A stretch of 64,000 nt of DNA from Usnea hakonensis (GCA_013423325.1 BLJB01000437.1:357-64356); one strand, 5' to 3'. Positions 34,563 to 47,524 are shown, counted from the first letter of the stretch. Numbers and translations are program-made. Notes: generated by a model not told the origin, from the sequence alone.

Positions 34563-35932
34563 TTAGACATGTACGTCTTGACTACTAGTGGTTGCTTGCC
34601 GATCATCACCGGCAACCCACTGCCATGCCAGATGGCGCCAATTCAGCTCCTGTCGCCAGAATAAACCATAACCCAAACCTCGATCAACATTCTTGGTGTA
34701 GGAATCACGCTTGTTTGGTGAAACAGCAGTGAGACCTCCAGTACGTGGCATACGTTGCCCAAAGATGACCCGGGAAAATCTCGAGTGCAAGAGTGCCATC
34801 GAACACATGACACACGGCTCATGAGTGATGTAAAGCTCCAGATCGAGACAGAGGTATCCGTCGCCTTCGACTGTGGAGGTGGCGTAAATGTCCCTCTCCA
34901 GAGGAGTCAGCGGACAGTCTGTGTCATGATCTGATTCGTGGATATTTTCAGCAGGGAGTGCCCGGTGTAGTGAGGCTCGTCGCTTCCTTGCTACCATGCC
35001 AATTGCTCTCATAATTGCATGAGCCGTAATATTCCCGTTCCCAGATTGTTCGACTTTGTCGACATCGTGCCAACGTGCATCACCAGCTACTACAACGACG
35101 GAAGTGGCTTCGCCTCTGCCGCGATCAACTATGACGGCGCCGATAGGCTCTCCTTTAGACGACAACAAGACTTCCTCCCCAACACGCTTTGCGAGGTCCA
35201 TACATTTTCCAACGCGGCTGTGTACGTCTTCCAAAGCACGCGATACCAGCGCCGGGTGTGGGCCGTATGGATTTCCACCCTTGTAGACCGTTGGCCAATA
35301 TTGCCGGCTCCAGTCCCTTGCTTGCTTTTCTGAAGAAGGGGGGTTCAGAGGCACTGGAATGATACGGAGATGAGGCTCGAAGTCGATGCCCAGAGATGAG
35401 TCTTTGCAAGAGAAGATGTTATGAAGGCCTTTGATGGTTATCACTGACGTTGGGCAGACGAGATAATGCAAGACAGGCGGTTGGGAAATATCTGCAGCGC
35501 CATTTCCATTAATGACCGCAGCGCTGTGGCAGCCGTTTGAAACGCTTTCGGGTTCGCTCCACGGTAGTACTGGTGAGCGTGCTGGCTCAATGGCAAGGTC
35601 GGAGAATTTCAGAGCCTCTTCAATGCGCACCAAAGAGGTGGGCAGATTTGCTGGCTTGATAAACCTTCGCAGGTGCTGGAGATTCGCGGCGGCGGCATCT
35701 TGAATGGTAGCATCGACAAGCCTGTGTAGCAATTCATTCAGGTCATGAATAAAGCTATGTAGGCTACGTACCTCAAGACTGTACTAGCGGACTTCAGAGG
35801 AATAGTAGCGACAAAGACGTTGATTGTTTGGCAGCTGGATTGCAATTCGACCTTAGTAGGGAGTAAGGAGAGGTATCCTCCATGACTAGCGTTCTGATAT
35901 AAGTCGGCGCTTGAGCTTGACGGAGAGCCCAT
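34563..35932 (-). CDS. TAD3: tRNA adenosine deaminase non-catalytic subunit TAD3 (ADAT3)
   Basis: This is the partner of Tad2 in the heterodimer that deaminates A34 to inosine in tRNA anticodons. Exons are 35,932-35,772 and 35,721-34,563 (439 aa). The deaminase zinc motifs are HAIMRAI (His near 288) and EPCVMCSMAL. The position that is Glu in catalytic deaminases (HAE) is Ile here, as expected for the catalytically dead Tad3 subunit, which has Val in yeast. SRVIFGQ and GGLTAVSP follow, then a C-terminal GLGYGLFWRQELNWRHLAW block. The ~250-residue N-terminal half is the Tad3-specific substrate-binding extension. The 50-nt intron has GTACGT..CACAG ends. The start is the ATG of MGSPSSSSADLY. Confidence 0.9.
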
Positions 35933-36384
35933 TCAAAGATAATCACAGCTTACTTGGAGGCCCAGGGTCGTCAAGAGGATGTGCTCGACCAGGTGAAGAG
36001 CTGCAAGCCTAATGCTCGGTCTTGAATAGAATTAGGGTCTAGGTTCATAATTCTATCGCCATTTATTGGAAAGCCTACCCAGTAGCCAAAAGCCTAGTAG
36101 CCAATCATATAATCGGTTCTAGGCTTCCCAGCGCTAAAACACACTCTAAATATACTCTATACCCAAATAATAAAGTCTTCAGAACTTCGTTAACATTTTT
36201 GAGAGAGACAAAATAATATGATTGGCTAATTACCCTTAGCGTTATAATCTCTAAATAAATCCTTTTCTTTTATACACGATATAATAATAAAGTAAAGACG
36301 TAGATTTATAGAGTAAGTAATACACTTTCTAACGGTACGATGTAGTCGAATTTAATTATATATAAAGAAAATAAGGATTACTCT
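35933..36384. other. Intergenic with a 13-bp inverted repeat
   Basis: TAGCCAATCATAT (36,098-36,110) pairs with ATATGATTGGCTA (36,216-36,228). Surrounding sequence turns AT-rich. No gene. Confidence 0.6.
36098..36228. repeat. Inverted-repeat pair, 131 bp span
   Basis: The 13-bp arms are perfect. The spacer contains no ORF. It could be a small MITE or one end of a larger repeat unit that continues into the tandem array downstream. Confidence 0.5.
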
Positions 36385-36735
36385 ACTTTGGAGGTTCTAT
36401 AGAGTCCTCGAAGGAAAGGGGTGGTTTTTGGGGGTCTCCGCCTTAGAATTAAAGAGAGGTTTAAGGGGATCCACCCCTAAGAATAAAAGGAAAAGAACAA
36501 ATCTCTGCGGAGGAATTAGAGGTTTCAGGGGTTACCCCCCCTAGGAGTTGAAAGAAAAAGAACAAATCTCTCCGGAGGGAAGGGGGGTTTCAGGGGGTTT
36601 CCCCCTGAAAATTAAATGAAAATGAACAAATCTCTCCGCGTAGCCCCCGGAGGAAAGGGGGGTTTTAGAGGGTCTCCCTCAAAGAATCAAAGAAAATAAA
36701 CAGATCTCTCGGAGGAAATCAGGGGGGCTCCTACT
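36385..36735 (+). repeat. Hairpin-bearing tandem repeat, period about 65 bp, five copies
   Basis: Each unit has a G-run/C-run hairpin (best copy TTTCAGGGGG-TTT-CCCCCTGAAA at about 36,588-36,610), an A-rich spacer and GAACAAATCTCTCCGGAGG. The marker ACAAATCTCT occurs at about 36,497, 36,562 and 36,626, with a variant at 36,699. Stem sequences differ between units but pairing is mostly kept. Confidence 0.8.
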
Positions 36736-37000
36736 AAACGAGGCTATTACGGTACGCTCTACTTTGATTTAGGGGTCTATGCCCCCAGCACATATTAAAG
36801 CATGGAACGGTTATTCGACGAAAGTACCCCATGATTCCCTCTTACAGTAAGGTATCCTTCAAAGTACAATTGTGGGTACGTTTTGGGATTTGTAATCTTT
36901 CCAATTTGAGTGGCATAGCCCAATCTCACAGCGACCTTACAAGTGGGCAATCGACCTATTTCTTGCAAATACTGCACCCTCTAGTACAAGGTACGAGTAC
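36736..37000. other. Intergenic 3' of carboxypeptidase gene
   Basis: Nothing recognisable; probable 3' UTR of the carboxypeptidase on the minus strand. Confidence 0.4.
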
Positions 37001-40000
37001 TCACGGCTTCACTGGTTTCAACACCTTCCCATAGTGCAAGTGCTCGCCCTGCATTTTTGCAGACCGACGCGATCTTGAAGGAGGACCCGGTTCGTTGGTA
37101 CCGGTATTGTATGTCGCATTGGTATTGACAACTTCAAATTGAACGGTAGCGTTGCCTTCCCTGTAGTCGCTTGTAGGCGGGCCAACTGTCTGATACTCAC
37201 TAGTCACAGTGACTCGCCCCGTAGCGATGTCCAATCCTGCTATTGCCCTTTCAAATATAGCTAGCGCTACCTCTGGTTGGTAAAATGGTACCTCCTAGAT
37301 AAGAGTCTCATCATCAGCATTGCCCAATCGAGATGTAAGTCTGAGCTAGAGATACGAGTTTCCAGAATGCTCTCGACTCATTGATCTAAAGCTCAAACGT
37401 TGCCTTGAAATGCCAATTTCAGAGTTCAACTGTACTTACATGCCCGCTCTCATAGATCCTTACAAAACTGAACGAGCCGCTTTGCTTGACCTGGCCATGA
37501 ATAATGCCATCGCATGTTGAGACATTGGTATATCCACTAAGGTTGAAGCCTGGTTGTCCTACTTGGTGACTGACCACTTCACCCCCAAGCCAGTTGCCTA
37601 TTCATTGATCAGCATTGTTGCCCTTGCGCACTCCATCCCGTGCCAAATCATCGGATGGGCTTTTGTACAGTTGTAATCTGCATCTCCCGTATACATCGTG
37701 ACCTGCTGATGATAAGACTCGGCCAATACATGGACAGTATAGGCAAGCCTACCGTGACGCCTTGTTCCAACAATTCGAGCATGTCTGCAACGGTTCCGTC
37801 TTCTCTCCCGTCATCACCCGTAGTATTAAACGCATTCCCTACGGCTGCCGAGTACTCTGTAAAGTTCTGAAACGCTCCAATGGCCGATTGGACTGTTTGC
37901 GAATTCAAGTACGCCACATAAAACTCCGGGGGAAACCTGTTCACTAAGGCATCAGGCCTCTCCATGTTCAAGAACATGGGAATTGGAGGTGGGGACTAGA
38001 GTGTCTTACGGGTCAGGGTCAAGTTCGCGAATATCGTACTCGTCTCGATTCAAGACCTCGTCGTAGATTGACTCGACATTATCTGCGCAGTAGTTATCCG
38101 CCGCGGAACATATGGCATTACTTCCCGTGGCGGCGCATTTATTCACTGAACCCCTGGTAAGTGAATTTGAAGTAGAGACTAACCGAGTCATGATATTATC
38201 GAGAAACTTTAGACAACTAAAAGCAGAGTACTCAAAGCTTGTAAAAGAGTTCTCGTGCGATGCTGTAACGCGGTGACAAAAGTGTATCATCAGAAAGTAC
38301 TTACATTGGTCGACACAATTGCCCATGCCCTTTCTTGAAGTCAATATTGCCTATTTCAAGAGGGAACAGGGGTAAATTGAGCCTTAGACGGTGTCTAAAG
38401 AGCGAGGAGTCCCAATGCATCTCCCAAAACTCATAATGTGGTAATATTCGAACAAAAAGCGCCGGAAATACATACATAGAGGTTGTTGTACACTTCGGTA
38501 GCGGTAGTGTCGTTGTAGGGCGAATAGTCATACCTATTAAATATCAGTTTATAGGACCTTAGCTCCGTCAAGAGCAAAAATCCCAAATGTAAACCGTACG
38601 TGTTCCCTGGATACACCTGCCACTTGTTAGTTGACTAATTCTCTGGCCCTAGGAAGGGCATTCTACCGTAAAATTATAGTATGCTTGATACTAAGCATCA
38701 TAAATTAGTCCGTTATCGCTGAGAGTATTATTTTCAAGAGCTCAGACCTGAATCAAAGGATTATACCATCCATTACCAACAAGAAGTGTCTTGAGGCTGA
38801 TGTTATGCGCGCCAGGAATGGCCTTTGCATTCTGACCCTCGATGTATCCGCTAAAGACTGGTCCATAATGTCCTCCATAACTTTCTGAGAGGCCGTTATC
38901 AGCCGCCTGGAGAAGACGTTATTTAGAGGACGGCACATACCAGTAGAAAAATGGAAAGATTCTCTCGAATACTGAGGGAAAGCCCCCATGAATCCTTGTA
39001 AAGTAGCCCAGAAAGTATGAGCTGCGGCCAAAGTGGTAGTAGGCGTGTCCGTGACATTAGGATTCGAGTAAGTCCCGCAAGTGCCTTGTGTGATGTTGTC
39101 GTTTGGACAAGTACCGTTCAGCAGGACGACAACTGATCCGTCAGGGGTGGCGACATAACCTACAGAAAAAAAATTCAATTAGCAGGACTCTGTTAATTAG
39201 GGATTGGGAATAATGAGAAATTTATGCTGCGACATGTATTGAACGTGAATCAGCCTTCTGCTCCGGCATTTACGTGTTGCGATTCAGGTTTCAGAATTCG
39301 GTATCGACTTCAAAGGGCTCGTTCCAACATACATACCTGGCACTGGGACGGAGTACGAGAACCCCACCTGCGCTGGCTGGTCAATGAAAATCATGTTGCT
39401 GGCCTCGTTCCACGCGTAAGGGTTGTTGACGACATGTCCAGTCGAGTCGACACGACATGGTCCCTGTTCCTGGAATAGTCCTATCATGCTTGAGCTGCCG
39501 GGACCTCCATTGATCCTTCAAGTTGTCAGTCAGAATGAGGGTTCTAGACGTCAGCTGACTCGTCACCAAGATGTCAAAGGTGCCTTCGTAGGGTCACCAT
39601 TCCTTGTCTCAAAGAACCAAAACTAAATAGTTGTCAGGGCAGCTTTCGGTTTCATGATGAAAAATAAATTGGATGAAGCCAATCAGGAGAGAAAGGATCA
39701 AGGAATATAAGCTATGCATTTATAGAAGTGGTCGTGCGACCATAATAGCGCCTTATACGGGGGGAGCGACCACTCCATGGGTATGCTTACGAATATATGC
39801 ATGTCGGGAGAGACGTCTACATAACCACTACAGCAGCGTCAATGCGTCTCCTCTGAACTTCGTCAGAATAAAGGAAGTTTCACTCCTACAACACTTCTTC
39901 GAACGGAAATGCAGCACGAATCAATTAGGATTTCCTAGAAAAACCAGCTTACGAGTAGCTTTTCACATCGGATCTCAGCTCGCATATGCCTGGCGGAACT

Positions 40001-40125
40001 TGCTTGTATCGAACTTGAAAACCTGCGTATCCAGTCGCGGTCGTTAAGTCCGTGGGCGAGGGAACGAATTGGCTACGACTCGCTCCAAAGAGCGAGAGAG
40101 CAATCGCCAGGGTCGGAAGGAACAT
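37001..40125 (-). CDS. Secreted serine carboxypeptidase, family S10
   Basis: This extracellular or vacuolar carboxypeptidase has 576 aa and fifteen exons: 40,125-39,953, 39,827-39,791, 39,622-39,567, 39,515-39,337, 39,159-38,941, 38,884-38,748, 38,690-38,667, 38,616-38,600, 38,533-38,476, 38,329-38,305, 38,145-38,010, 37,936-37,753, 37,702-37,669, 37,597-37,440 and 37,294-37,001 (577 codons). The N terminus MFLPTLAIALSLFGASRS is a signal peptide. The S10 landmarks are NGGPGSSSMIG, the nucleophile in ESYGGHYGP (Ser 223), TGDADYNCNWLGG (Asp 422) and ESGHEVPFYQP (His 479), so the triad is complete. Many N-x-S/T sites are present. Exons of 24, 17 and 25 nt are unusually small. The acceptor of exon 11 (GGTTCAG) is the least certain junction. 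Confidence 0.9.
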
Positions 40126-40735
40126 AATTGAAGGGAGGCTGTTTGAGGAACAGGGAAGGAGAAAACAAAGGAGGTTAATTGCTAGGACCCTTAGCTACCT
40201 TATATGTGCTCAGCTTTTAAAAATGCAGTTGGAATGCACTGTTCCTTTGAGGAAAAGTAGCTTCGCTCTGCACCAGCGATAAGCTGATGAAATCGCTGCG
40301 GGATTGCAAAACTCATATGCAAGCCATCATCTGATGCGGAAGGTGCTTACTGCCCTTTGCCCGGCATTAGCGAACCAGGTAAAGCGTGTCGCTACCTTTT
40401 CTTACTCTAGAGTAAGGTAGCACGCAATTCTCCATGAGGAAGGTCATTGTGATTGAGAGGTTGCTTGATTGGCCGTATGATTAAAGTACTTAGAGTACTT
40501 TACCACTTTACCTTACGTCAAGCCGACTCGGCGATTCAGCCATAGGACCTCGGGAGTGCGTAGTGAAGACGGAGCGGCGAAACGATTATCCTTCGTCAAG
40601 ATCTTCAAAGACAAGTTAGTCGCATTTCTAGAACTTGATATTCTTTATTCTTAATACTTAATGCCTACATACCAGACTGGCTTTAGTATGCGCATCGCAC
40701 TCTGTACGCTATCTCACAGCTGCGTGCATTGTATG
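40126..40735. other. Upstream region of the carboxypeptidase gene
   Basis: No gene. Contains short palindromic runs such as TTACTCTAGAGTAA (about 40,403) and repeated AGTACTT/TTACC words near 40,484-40,516. Confidence 0.5.
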
Positions 40736-41242
40736 CTACGACCTCCCCGATTTCGCCCAGGCGTCATAGTCTCCATCAAAATGCCAGACGGCGAAATCCG
40801 TCGCGCCAAGAATCTCGCGAACAAGAATAGCGAGCCACAACTGATGGAAAGTCATGCCGGCTGCTTCTAAAATTGTATTAGTTCCGATACCGCCTAGCAG
40901 ATTGAGCTTTGAATGTTCCACGTCAGTGTATTTAGAATGTTCTTGGAACATACTTGATCCCATATCAGCGCGTCAAGATGGACTGACATGCTCTTGGTCC
41001 TGGTAATCTCACAAGACAACAATCTGCTTCACGAGCCCACCGTCCACTTCGGTTCTTCCCAATACGCTTACACGATGCATGAACCGAACCTGCTTTGCGT
41101 AGATGCTCGCTTGAGAGCCCAAGTGAGAATCCGGATCAACTTTGTAAAGATACGTGTCATACCCAGCTTTCATCGCTTCTTCCTCACCCAGTCCTCTGAC
41201 TGAAGAAGGATAAGTCGGATTCCATGGTTGCTTGGAAGTCAT
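40736..41242 (-). CDS. Unrecognised gene, probably spliced
   Basis: Two open segments lie on the minus strand: 41,242-41,009 (MTSKQPWNPTYPSSVRGLG and beyond, with KAGYDTYLYKVDPDSHLG) and about 40,963-40,736 (LEAAGMTFHQLWLAIL and FAVWHFDGDYDAW). Amino-acid composition looks coding, and a GTAAGC donor follows MHR at about 41,070, but I could not find an exon chain that joins both parts convincingly. The region between contains HLDALIWDQ followed by GTATGT, perhaps a middle exon. The family is not recognised, and it could be a decayed gene. Confidence 0.35.
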
Positions 41243-42305
41243 TCTCAGATGGAATGGACGAGTCTCCCCTGTCTTTTGGGGAAAAGAGAAATAGTTGTGG
41301 ACTGTGTCAAGGCTGCTTGGGTAAAATGGGTCAAAGGTCCTTTATAACATCGAGTGGTGGTTTCGACCGACCGTGAGAGGACAAATTGTTGTTAGCATTG
41401 TTCTGATGATAGTTCCGGGGATGTTACGCCATCATATCTAATTACCTATCTAGACATGTTGGTCCGTCCGTGGTTCTCCTACTTGCTATGCAGTACGATT
41501 GTGGGTCTTTGATCATCATGAAGGCGTTCCCGAACTGCCAAAAAATTTAGGGGAGGCATGGACGAGAAAATTCGGAGTAAGTGGAGGCAACGTCTGGCTG
41601 CCATTGAGGTAGTATTCTAGATAGCATCGGGTAGAATTGACGGTGGAAATGAAAATTATCTTCCCATCTACACGACCTAGTAAGCATGATCTCGTACCAA
41701 TCACGACTGAAAATTGAAGTCAAGCTGTAGGTCAGATGGTCCTCTAGACGAGATGTGTTGTCGAAGCGAACAGAAACTCGGATCATGTAGAAATTCAGAT
41801 CAATTCTTACGAGCGTACTCGTACTTCAGATTTACGCCAAGGCTGCAGATAGCGCTAATGTACTTTAGCGCTCTTCTCCACGTTTTCGGCTTTGCGCAAC
41901 CTAATAAAGTCAGTCCTTTACTTACCTTCTGAGTTCACACATTTTGCCGCGGCAGGCTCTGATCTATCTCTTTCCTTCTGTATCACTGTACTCAGAATCA
42001 TTTGGCTCTGTGCTCTGTCTGCGTTGAATGAACAGCGTCACCATTTTTTGACTCCCTTATATCTCTATGAAATGACAACTCATTGTACTCGGTGCTCTCT
42101 CGAAGTGGGGAGCTGCGATTGCGGAGAAAGTGACCACTTCTGAGAAAGGAGGACTGTCTATCAGAGGAATACCATATTGAATCCACCTCTATCGAATCCA
42201 TGACACAGTATCTTACAGCTACATGAGAAAGACCAACAGACAGACTACAAAGACGACTGGAATCGCCGCAGGTTGGGCGAGCCAAATGATCAAGTTCCCA
42301 GACTA
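41243..42305. other. Upstream region of the MGA2-like gene
   Basis: Only short, unconvincing ORFs. The last ~300 bp are probably 5' UTR. Confidence 0.45.
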
Positions 42306-45300
42306 ATGGAATTCGACAACGACCCATTCCCATTTTTGCCCAAGATTGACGAGCCTCAAATTTTCGACACGAACATGAACGACGCAATGGAAGCAGGAGG
42401 AATCGAGTTCCCGGAACTTGGATACAATTCCCCAGACTTCTGGAATAATCCTATTGAAGCGTCACCAATGCCCAGCAAGTCCGAAAGTAGTCAGACAATC
42501 AAGCAGCCATTCATAAACCCGGCCTTTTCGCAGTCCCCAGAATCATCCTCTGCGTCTGACTCCTCAAACAACCGACACAAGCGAAATCATTCTTCCGACT
42601 CATCTCGGTCCGGAGCGCTTGCTGGGGATGGTGATGTTCCGATAAATGCGATACTCATTGGTGCAGATAAGGAAGATCAGACGAGCGACAAGTCTTCGCC
42701 TACTCCGGACGTCGACCTCAGCAACCGTGCTATGGAGTGTCACTTCGACTTCGATAGCGCCGCAAGTAGTCCCAGCACCTTCTCAGAGGTAAAGACAGCT
42801 TTTAAACCTTCGTCAATTCGATCTATAAGGATGCCTTACCGATCTTCTCCAAACGCTGGACTTGCCAATGCGTTTGGATCCTATCCAACAGCCTCAAAGG
42901 TAAGTCATTATTGAGAAAGGCGTCATTAGACGGACTCGAAGCTGAATTGTTCTGAATCTATAGAGCTCGCATGAAATGTCTCCGTTGTCGTCCATGTTGA
43001 AGCATCAAGGCGACTGGCCAGCCGCTGTGGGCCATTCACGGGGACCGTCTGTGGACCTTTCCAGCCAGTATGTAAATGGGGCCATGTTGAGCGAACCCTC
43101 TCAAAGGCACGACTGGCAATACAGCGGTACTCCTGGGCCAGTCCTCGCATTTAGCCCCGTTCAAAAATCTTTCTTTCAACAACGCGTGATGGCTATGCCC
43201 TTCGCATCTCCTGATCCTGCTCCGGGTCCAGTGTGCCCACCCATATTGCATGTGCACTTACTTCCGCCGAAGTCACGTGTCGAGACCCAAATCCCTGTCA
43301 AACTGACCCTGCATCCTGTGCCGCCAGGAACAACGAAAGTGCACTTGCAGACTCATACTATCTCCAAATCAAAGTTAGTGGCGAAACCTACTCCGGAGAA
43401 ATCACCTGAGATGCTGGAGTTGCATGCTATGCTAGTATGTACCAGTGCCATGCAGGATCCGGCAAAGCAAAAGCGAGCATTTACCCTCGCTGCTACACCT
43501 TCGTCAAACGAGAAGAGAGAAGGCCGGTCTGCGTCATCGGACGTCACAACGTCCTCCAGCGATGAAGAGGACAAACCTGTTAACGGTGGACCAGTGCATA
43601 TATGCATGGGATGCATTGAGAGAGAAAGGAAACGGGCTGCCAGAAAAAAATTGAAAAATGCTGAGGAAGAGCAGCTATGGCAAAAGGATGAAGCAAAAAG
43701 AACCATCGTTTTCAACACTCAGGAAGTCAAGGAATGGCAGGACCCATCTCCTCCAAAGGTGACAGAATCCGCTCAGAATCCCGCCATCTCTGGCCAAAAT
43801 CCACAATTTCCAGAAAATGCCGTTCAGGTAGATATCCCTATGCGAATTGCTTGTTATTGTCGTCATCAGGAAGAAAAGCTCGGGTTTCAGTACGTGCAAA
43901 TCGCTTTGCCGGTGGCTCAAGGATTGCTGACCTCTTCTCAGGGTCATATTCACGATCAAAGATTATCAAGATAATCTGCTGGCACAGACTATGACGAATT
44001 CCATTGTGATTACAGATGACCACAAAACACACGGACCACCAGTTACAATGCCTTCCAATAATGGGATGTACTCTGATCATGCTCAAGTTCCCGGAGCAGG
44101 AGTTTTTTCACAGGCACCCGCTGGCAGTCATGGTCCGATGTCGTTTCGGAATGCTTATTCGACCACGGACCTGCAGGGCATGCAGCAACATTTCAACCCA
44201 CAGCATAGGAGCCCTTTTGCCATGCCACAAAATTCTTCTCAAACTACTTCGGCAACTCTGACACCTAGAAATCTGTCCCGTCAAGCGTCTCCATCGGCGC
44301 CTTTAGCACAACATAACAAGAAGCGAAAGGCCAGCGGATCTGGCAGGATCAGAAATGATTTGACAATGACAAAGTTACAAAACCCAGCGCCGAATAACCC
44401 CATTTCGAGCGTCCCCTCCAGAACTCAAAATATTCCACAGGGCTCCTGTGGAATACCAGCTTTCATGCCCAATTATGCTGCTCCGAGTCATGGACTTCCA
44501 ATGCCACATATGCCCTCACAGTTTAACACCAACCCCCCCACCCCAACCACAACTGACAGTAGTATTTTCTCTTCCGCTCAAAGATCTCAGAGTATGGAAA
44601 ATCTCCATGGCTTCTCAGGGATATTCTCTGCCCCGGGTTCTGTTCATGCAAGCCGGGTGCCAAGCCCTACTTTCAGCCCTCCGGGCAACGGCTTGCAGCA
44701 GGGTCATGCTCAAATGCTAGCAAATTCCCTGCACTGCGTTCCCGGGATCGCAAACTCCCAAAGGGCTCCGGTCATTCATAAGCTGACGCCCTCAGAAGGT
44801 TCCAAATCTGGGGGTATTGAAGTTACGTGCTTGGGAAGTGGGTTCCGTCAGGGTCTAGAAGTTATGTTTGGTGATGCCCAAGCAACTACGACAACCTATT
44901 GGGGTGAGAGCGCTCTCGTTTGTCTTGTTCCTCCTGCTCTGGAAGCTGGTACGGTGCCAGTAACCTTCAAGCATGACTACGAGCAAAACATACCCTCGCC
45001 ATCAAACAAGCAGGCTCTGTTTAGGTATGTTGATGATGATGAGCAGGAGCTTATGAAACACGCACTGGCCCTCATCAATCGCAAATGGAACGGCAACGCG
45101 ACTGATGCTAGTAATGCTGCGCGAAATATAATCAATCGATTTGGCTTGAACTCCTCGTTCACGGGTGGTTCAATCCAAGGAAACAATTCAAACCGCCACG
45201 TGGGTTCGTTCAATGCCGCTATGACTGGTATCATGGACCTAGAGGCAATGTTATTGAGCTGCTTGGACATTGTAGACCTGGACGATAGCCCTCATCAAGC

Positions 45301-46594
45301 AAGACTCAACACTCGAAGCATAAATGGTCAAAGTATGTTACATCTTAGTGCCTCGCTCGGGCACTACCGATTGGCTGCCGGGCTTCTCGCACGAGGCGCA
45401 AATCCAGATCTGCGAGATAAGAATGGCATGACTCCAATGCATATGGCTAGTCTCCGAGGTCACGCTCATATCATCCGCAAACTCCGCTCTGCTGGCGGTG
45501 ACCCAAGTCTACGGAGTTTGAATGGTTATGTTCCAGCTGATATGGCTACCTCACAAGAAGCCCGCGACGCGAGCAACACCTGCGACCACCATGCTCAACC
45601 CGGGAGCGCTGTTGCAACTCCAGTCCGATATTTGAGTCGATCGAGCAGCGTGATGTCTCACAAGTCTTCTCGAGGAGCTCGTTCAATGATCGCATCTGCG
45701 GGTGCTAGGGACGCCCCGTTCACTGACGGAGACTCGGGTGACGAAGGCTTGGGTAAAGTTTACAGAAGTCAGCCAGCGACAACAGCTCCGATCTGGACCC
45801 AAAAGAGACGTAACAGTTTTACCACTGAGCCTCAATTCCCCAGCGATCCTTCTCCGGGCAACCTTACAACCACCACCCCTTTCCTTGCTGTGAACCCTGC
45901 GATGTCTGCTTGGAGAGACCAACTCTCGGCCCAGATTCAGCAATTTCAACAGGCTGTGCATAGAACGCTTCCAACACTGCAACTTCCCGCGTTGCCGCCA
46001 ATCCCTAACCTTCCGGACTATCAAGACTATCCCGTAGTCAGACGAATAAGCTCCTTGGTGCCTCAGCGCAATTCACGACCTAGCACGGCAAGAAGGAGCA
46101 TTGAAGTTGCGAAAGCGGCTGACTATCACTGGTGGGAGCTTCTCACTGGGACAGCTTCATCACCGCCAGCGTACGACGAGATATACCCGGATATCTCGCA
46201 ACGTGATCTGAGCGATAAGAAACCATCTGCACTTCGAGCAACTGGGGATGGGTGTGTGGATAGGAAATGCGAAGAGACTTTTGGAACAAAGAGTTCCTCT
46301 GCATTCGAGACAACTGACCTAAGAAGTACTGTCTTGACTCTAGAGCAACTCAAGAACGCACACGCGATGAAAGTAAAAAGATTGAGGAAAGATCGTAATT
46401 TGTTCTTTATTTGGGTAAGTCATCGTCTTTGGATTGCCACGCCTGATAATCTAATACTGAAACAGATACCACTTCTTGTTCTTGTTCTTGTCGCGATGCT
46501 AAAAGATCGGGTGCCGGAGGCCCTGCATAGCGCTCGCCAAGCGTTTGGTTATGCTCAGGATCGCTTCCAAGACCGTGCGGTTGCAAAGGCTTAG
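42306..46594 (+). CDS. MGA2: MGA2/SPT23-like membrane-tethered transcription factor
   Basis: This endoplasmic-reticulum-anchored regulator of fatty-acid desaturase and membrane genes is released by proteasomal processing in yeast (family knowledge). Exons are 42,306-42,899, 42,964-43,889, 43,942-46,414 and 46,466-46,594 (1,373 aa). The conserved N-terminal core reads MRIACYCRHQEEKLGFQ, then VIFTIKDYQDN across a splice junction, then SIVITDDHKTHGPP. An IPT/TIG domain (HKLTPSEGSKSGGIEVTCLG) lies at about 783-865. Two ankyrin repeats (GQSMLHLSASLGHY, NGMTPMHMASLRGH) lie at about 955-1030, and a C-terminal transmembrane segment FFIWIPLLVLVLVAML at about 1327-1343. Between them are long Ser/Pro/Gln-rich disordered regions. 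The start at 42,306 (MEFDNDPFPF) is the first ATG in frame. Confidence 0.92.
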
Positions 46595-47039
46595 CGAACG
46601 AAGTGCTTGAGATTACAGATGATAAATGACAGTAGCCTTCAGTAGATGTACGACCAGCGTTGGCGCTTTGGGTGTTTGTATTTTTGGTTTCACCGGTCTT
46701 TCATCTCACGAAATGAAGGCAGGGAGGTAGTTTTCAAGTGACACAGTCGTGCACTCGCGCGTTGTCCTGTTCGTTTTTGTTTGACAGCTCCACATTGAGC
46801 CCTTTTTGGATAGATGCCAGCATGATTTGTTATAATATCCTGGACCGCGATCGACTCAGACACATAATGCTATTCCATCCTGACCAAAATGTGGCCTATT
46901 GCCAATTTGCCCTGTTTGAAAGTACGTATCTCGGATGATGCTCAGGGATTTGCAAATTGCAGTGGCCTCGAGACTGGAGTATTGCGTGCAACTAGGTAAG
47001 GTAAAGTACCTTAGTATGCGAGCAGTCTTGGCGGGATGC
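46595..47039. other. 3' flank of the MGA2-like gene
   Basis: No gene. Probable 3' UTR, then TAAGGTAAAGTACCTTA-type palindromic words at about 46,996-47,012. Confidence 0.45.
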
Positions 47040-47524
47040 TTTTAAACCTCAGCCAATGTAAAGTTTAGCGCATGTAATAATACAGCTAGTTAGTCCTACT
47101 ATACAAAGAGAGAATTCCAACTATTCGACCCTTCTACGTAATTAAAGAATTTTTAATTATATATCTATATCGAAGAATATTATTCTAGTCTATCTTAATT
47201 AAAACGTTTTAAATATGATAGGTTTAATAGTTCATCAGTATATATAAGGAGCTAAGCGCCAAGACTCAACCGACCAATCAAAAACCTGGATGAACTACCT
47301 GTTTGGGACTCTTGGCGCTGAGTAAGCACAGCGAAAAAAGTGGCCGCGACCACCAAAATCCTCCCTACTTGAATAATTTTTAACAAACCGAATAATTTTA
47401 TTCCCTACCCATATAATTTTTTTATAATTTCTATAATTATAGAGCGTTATTTGCGCTTTCTAATAATATAAAAATTATTAAAATCGGCTTAATATACGTG
47501 GTAATATAATCTTTTAAAGAAATC

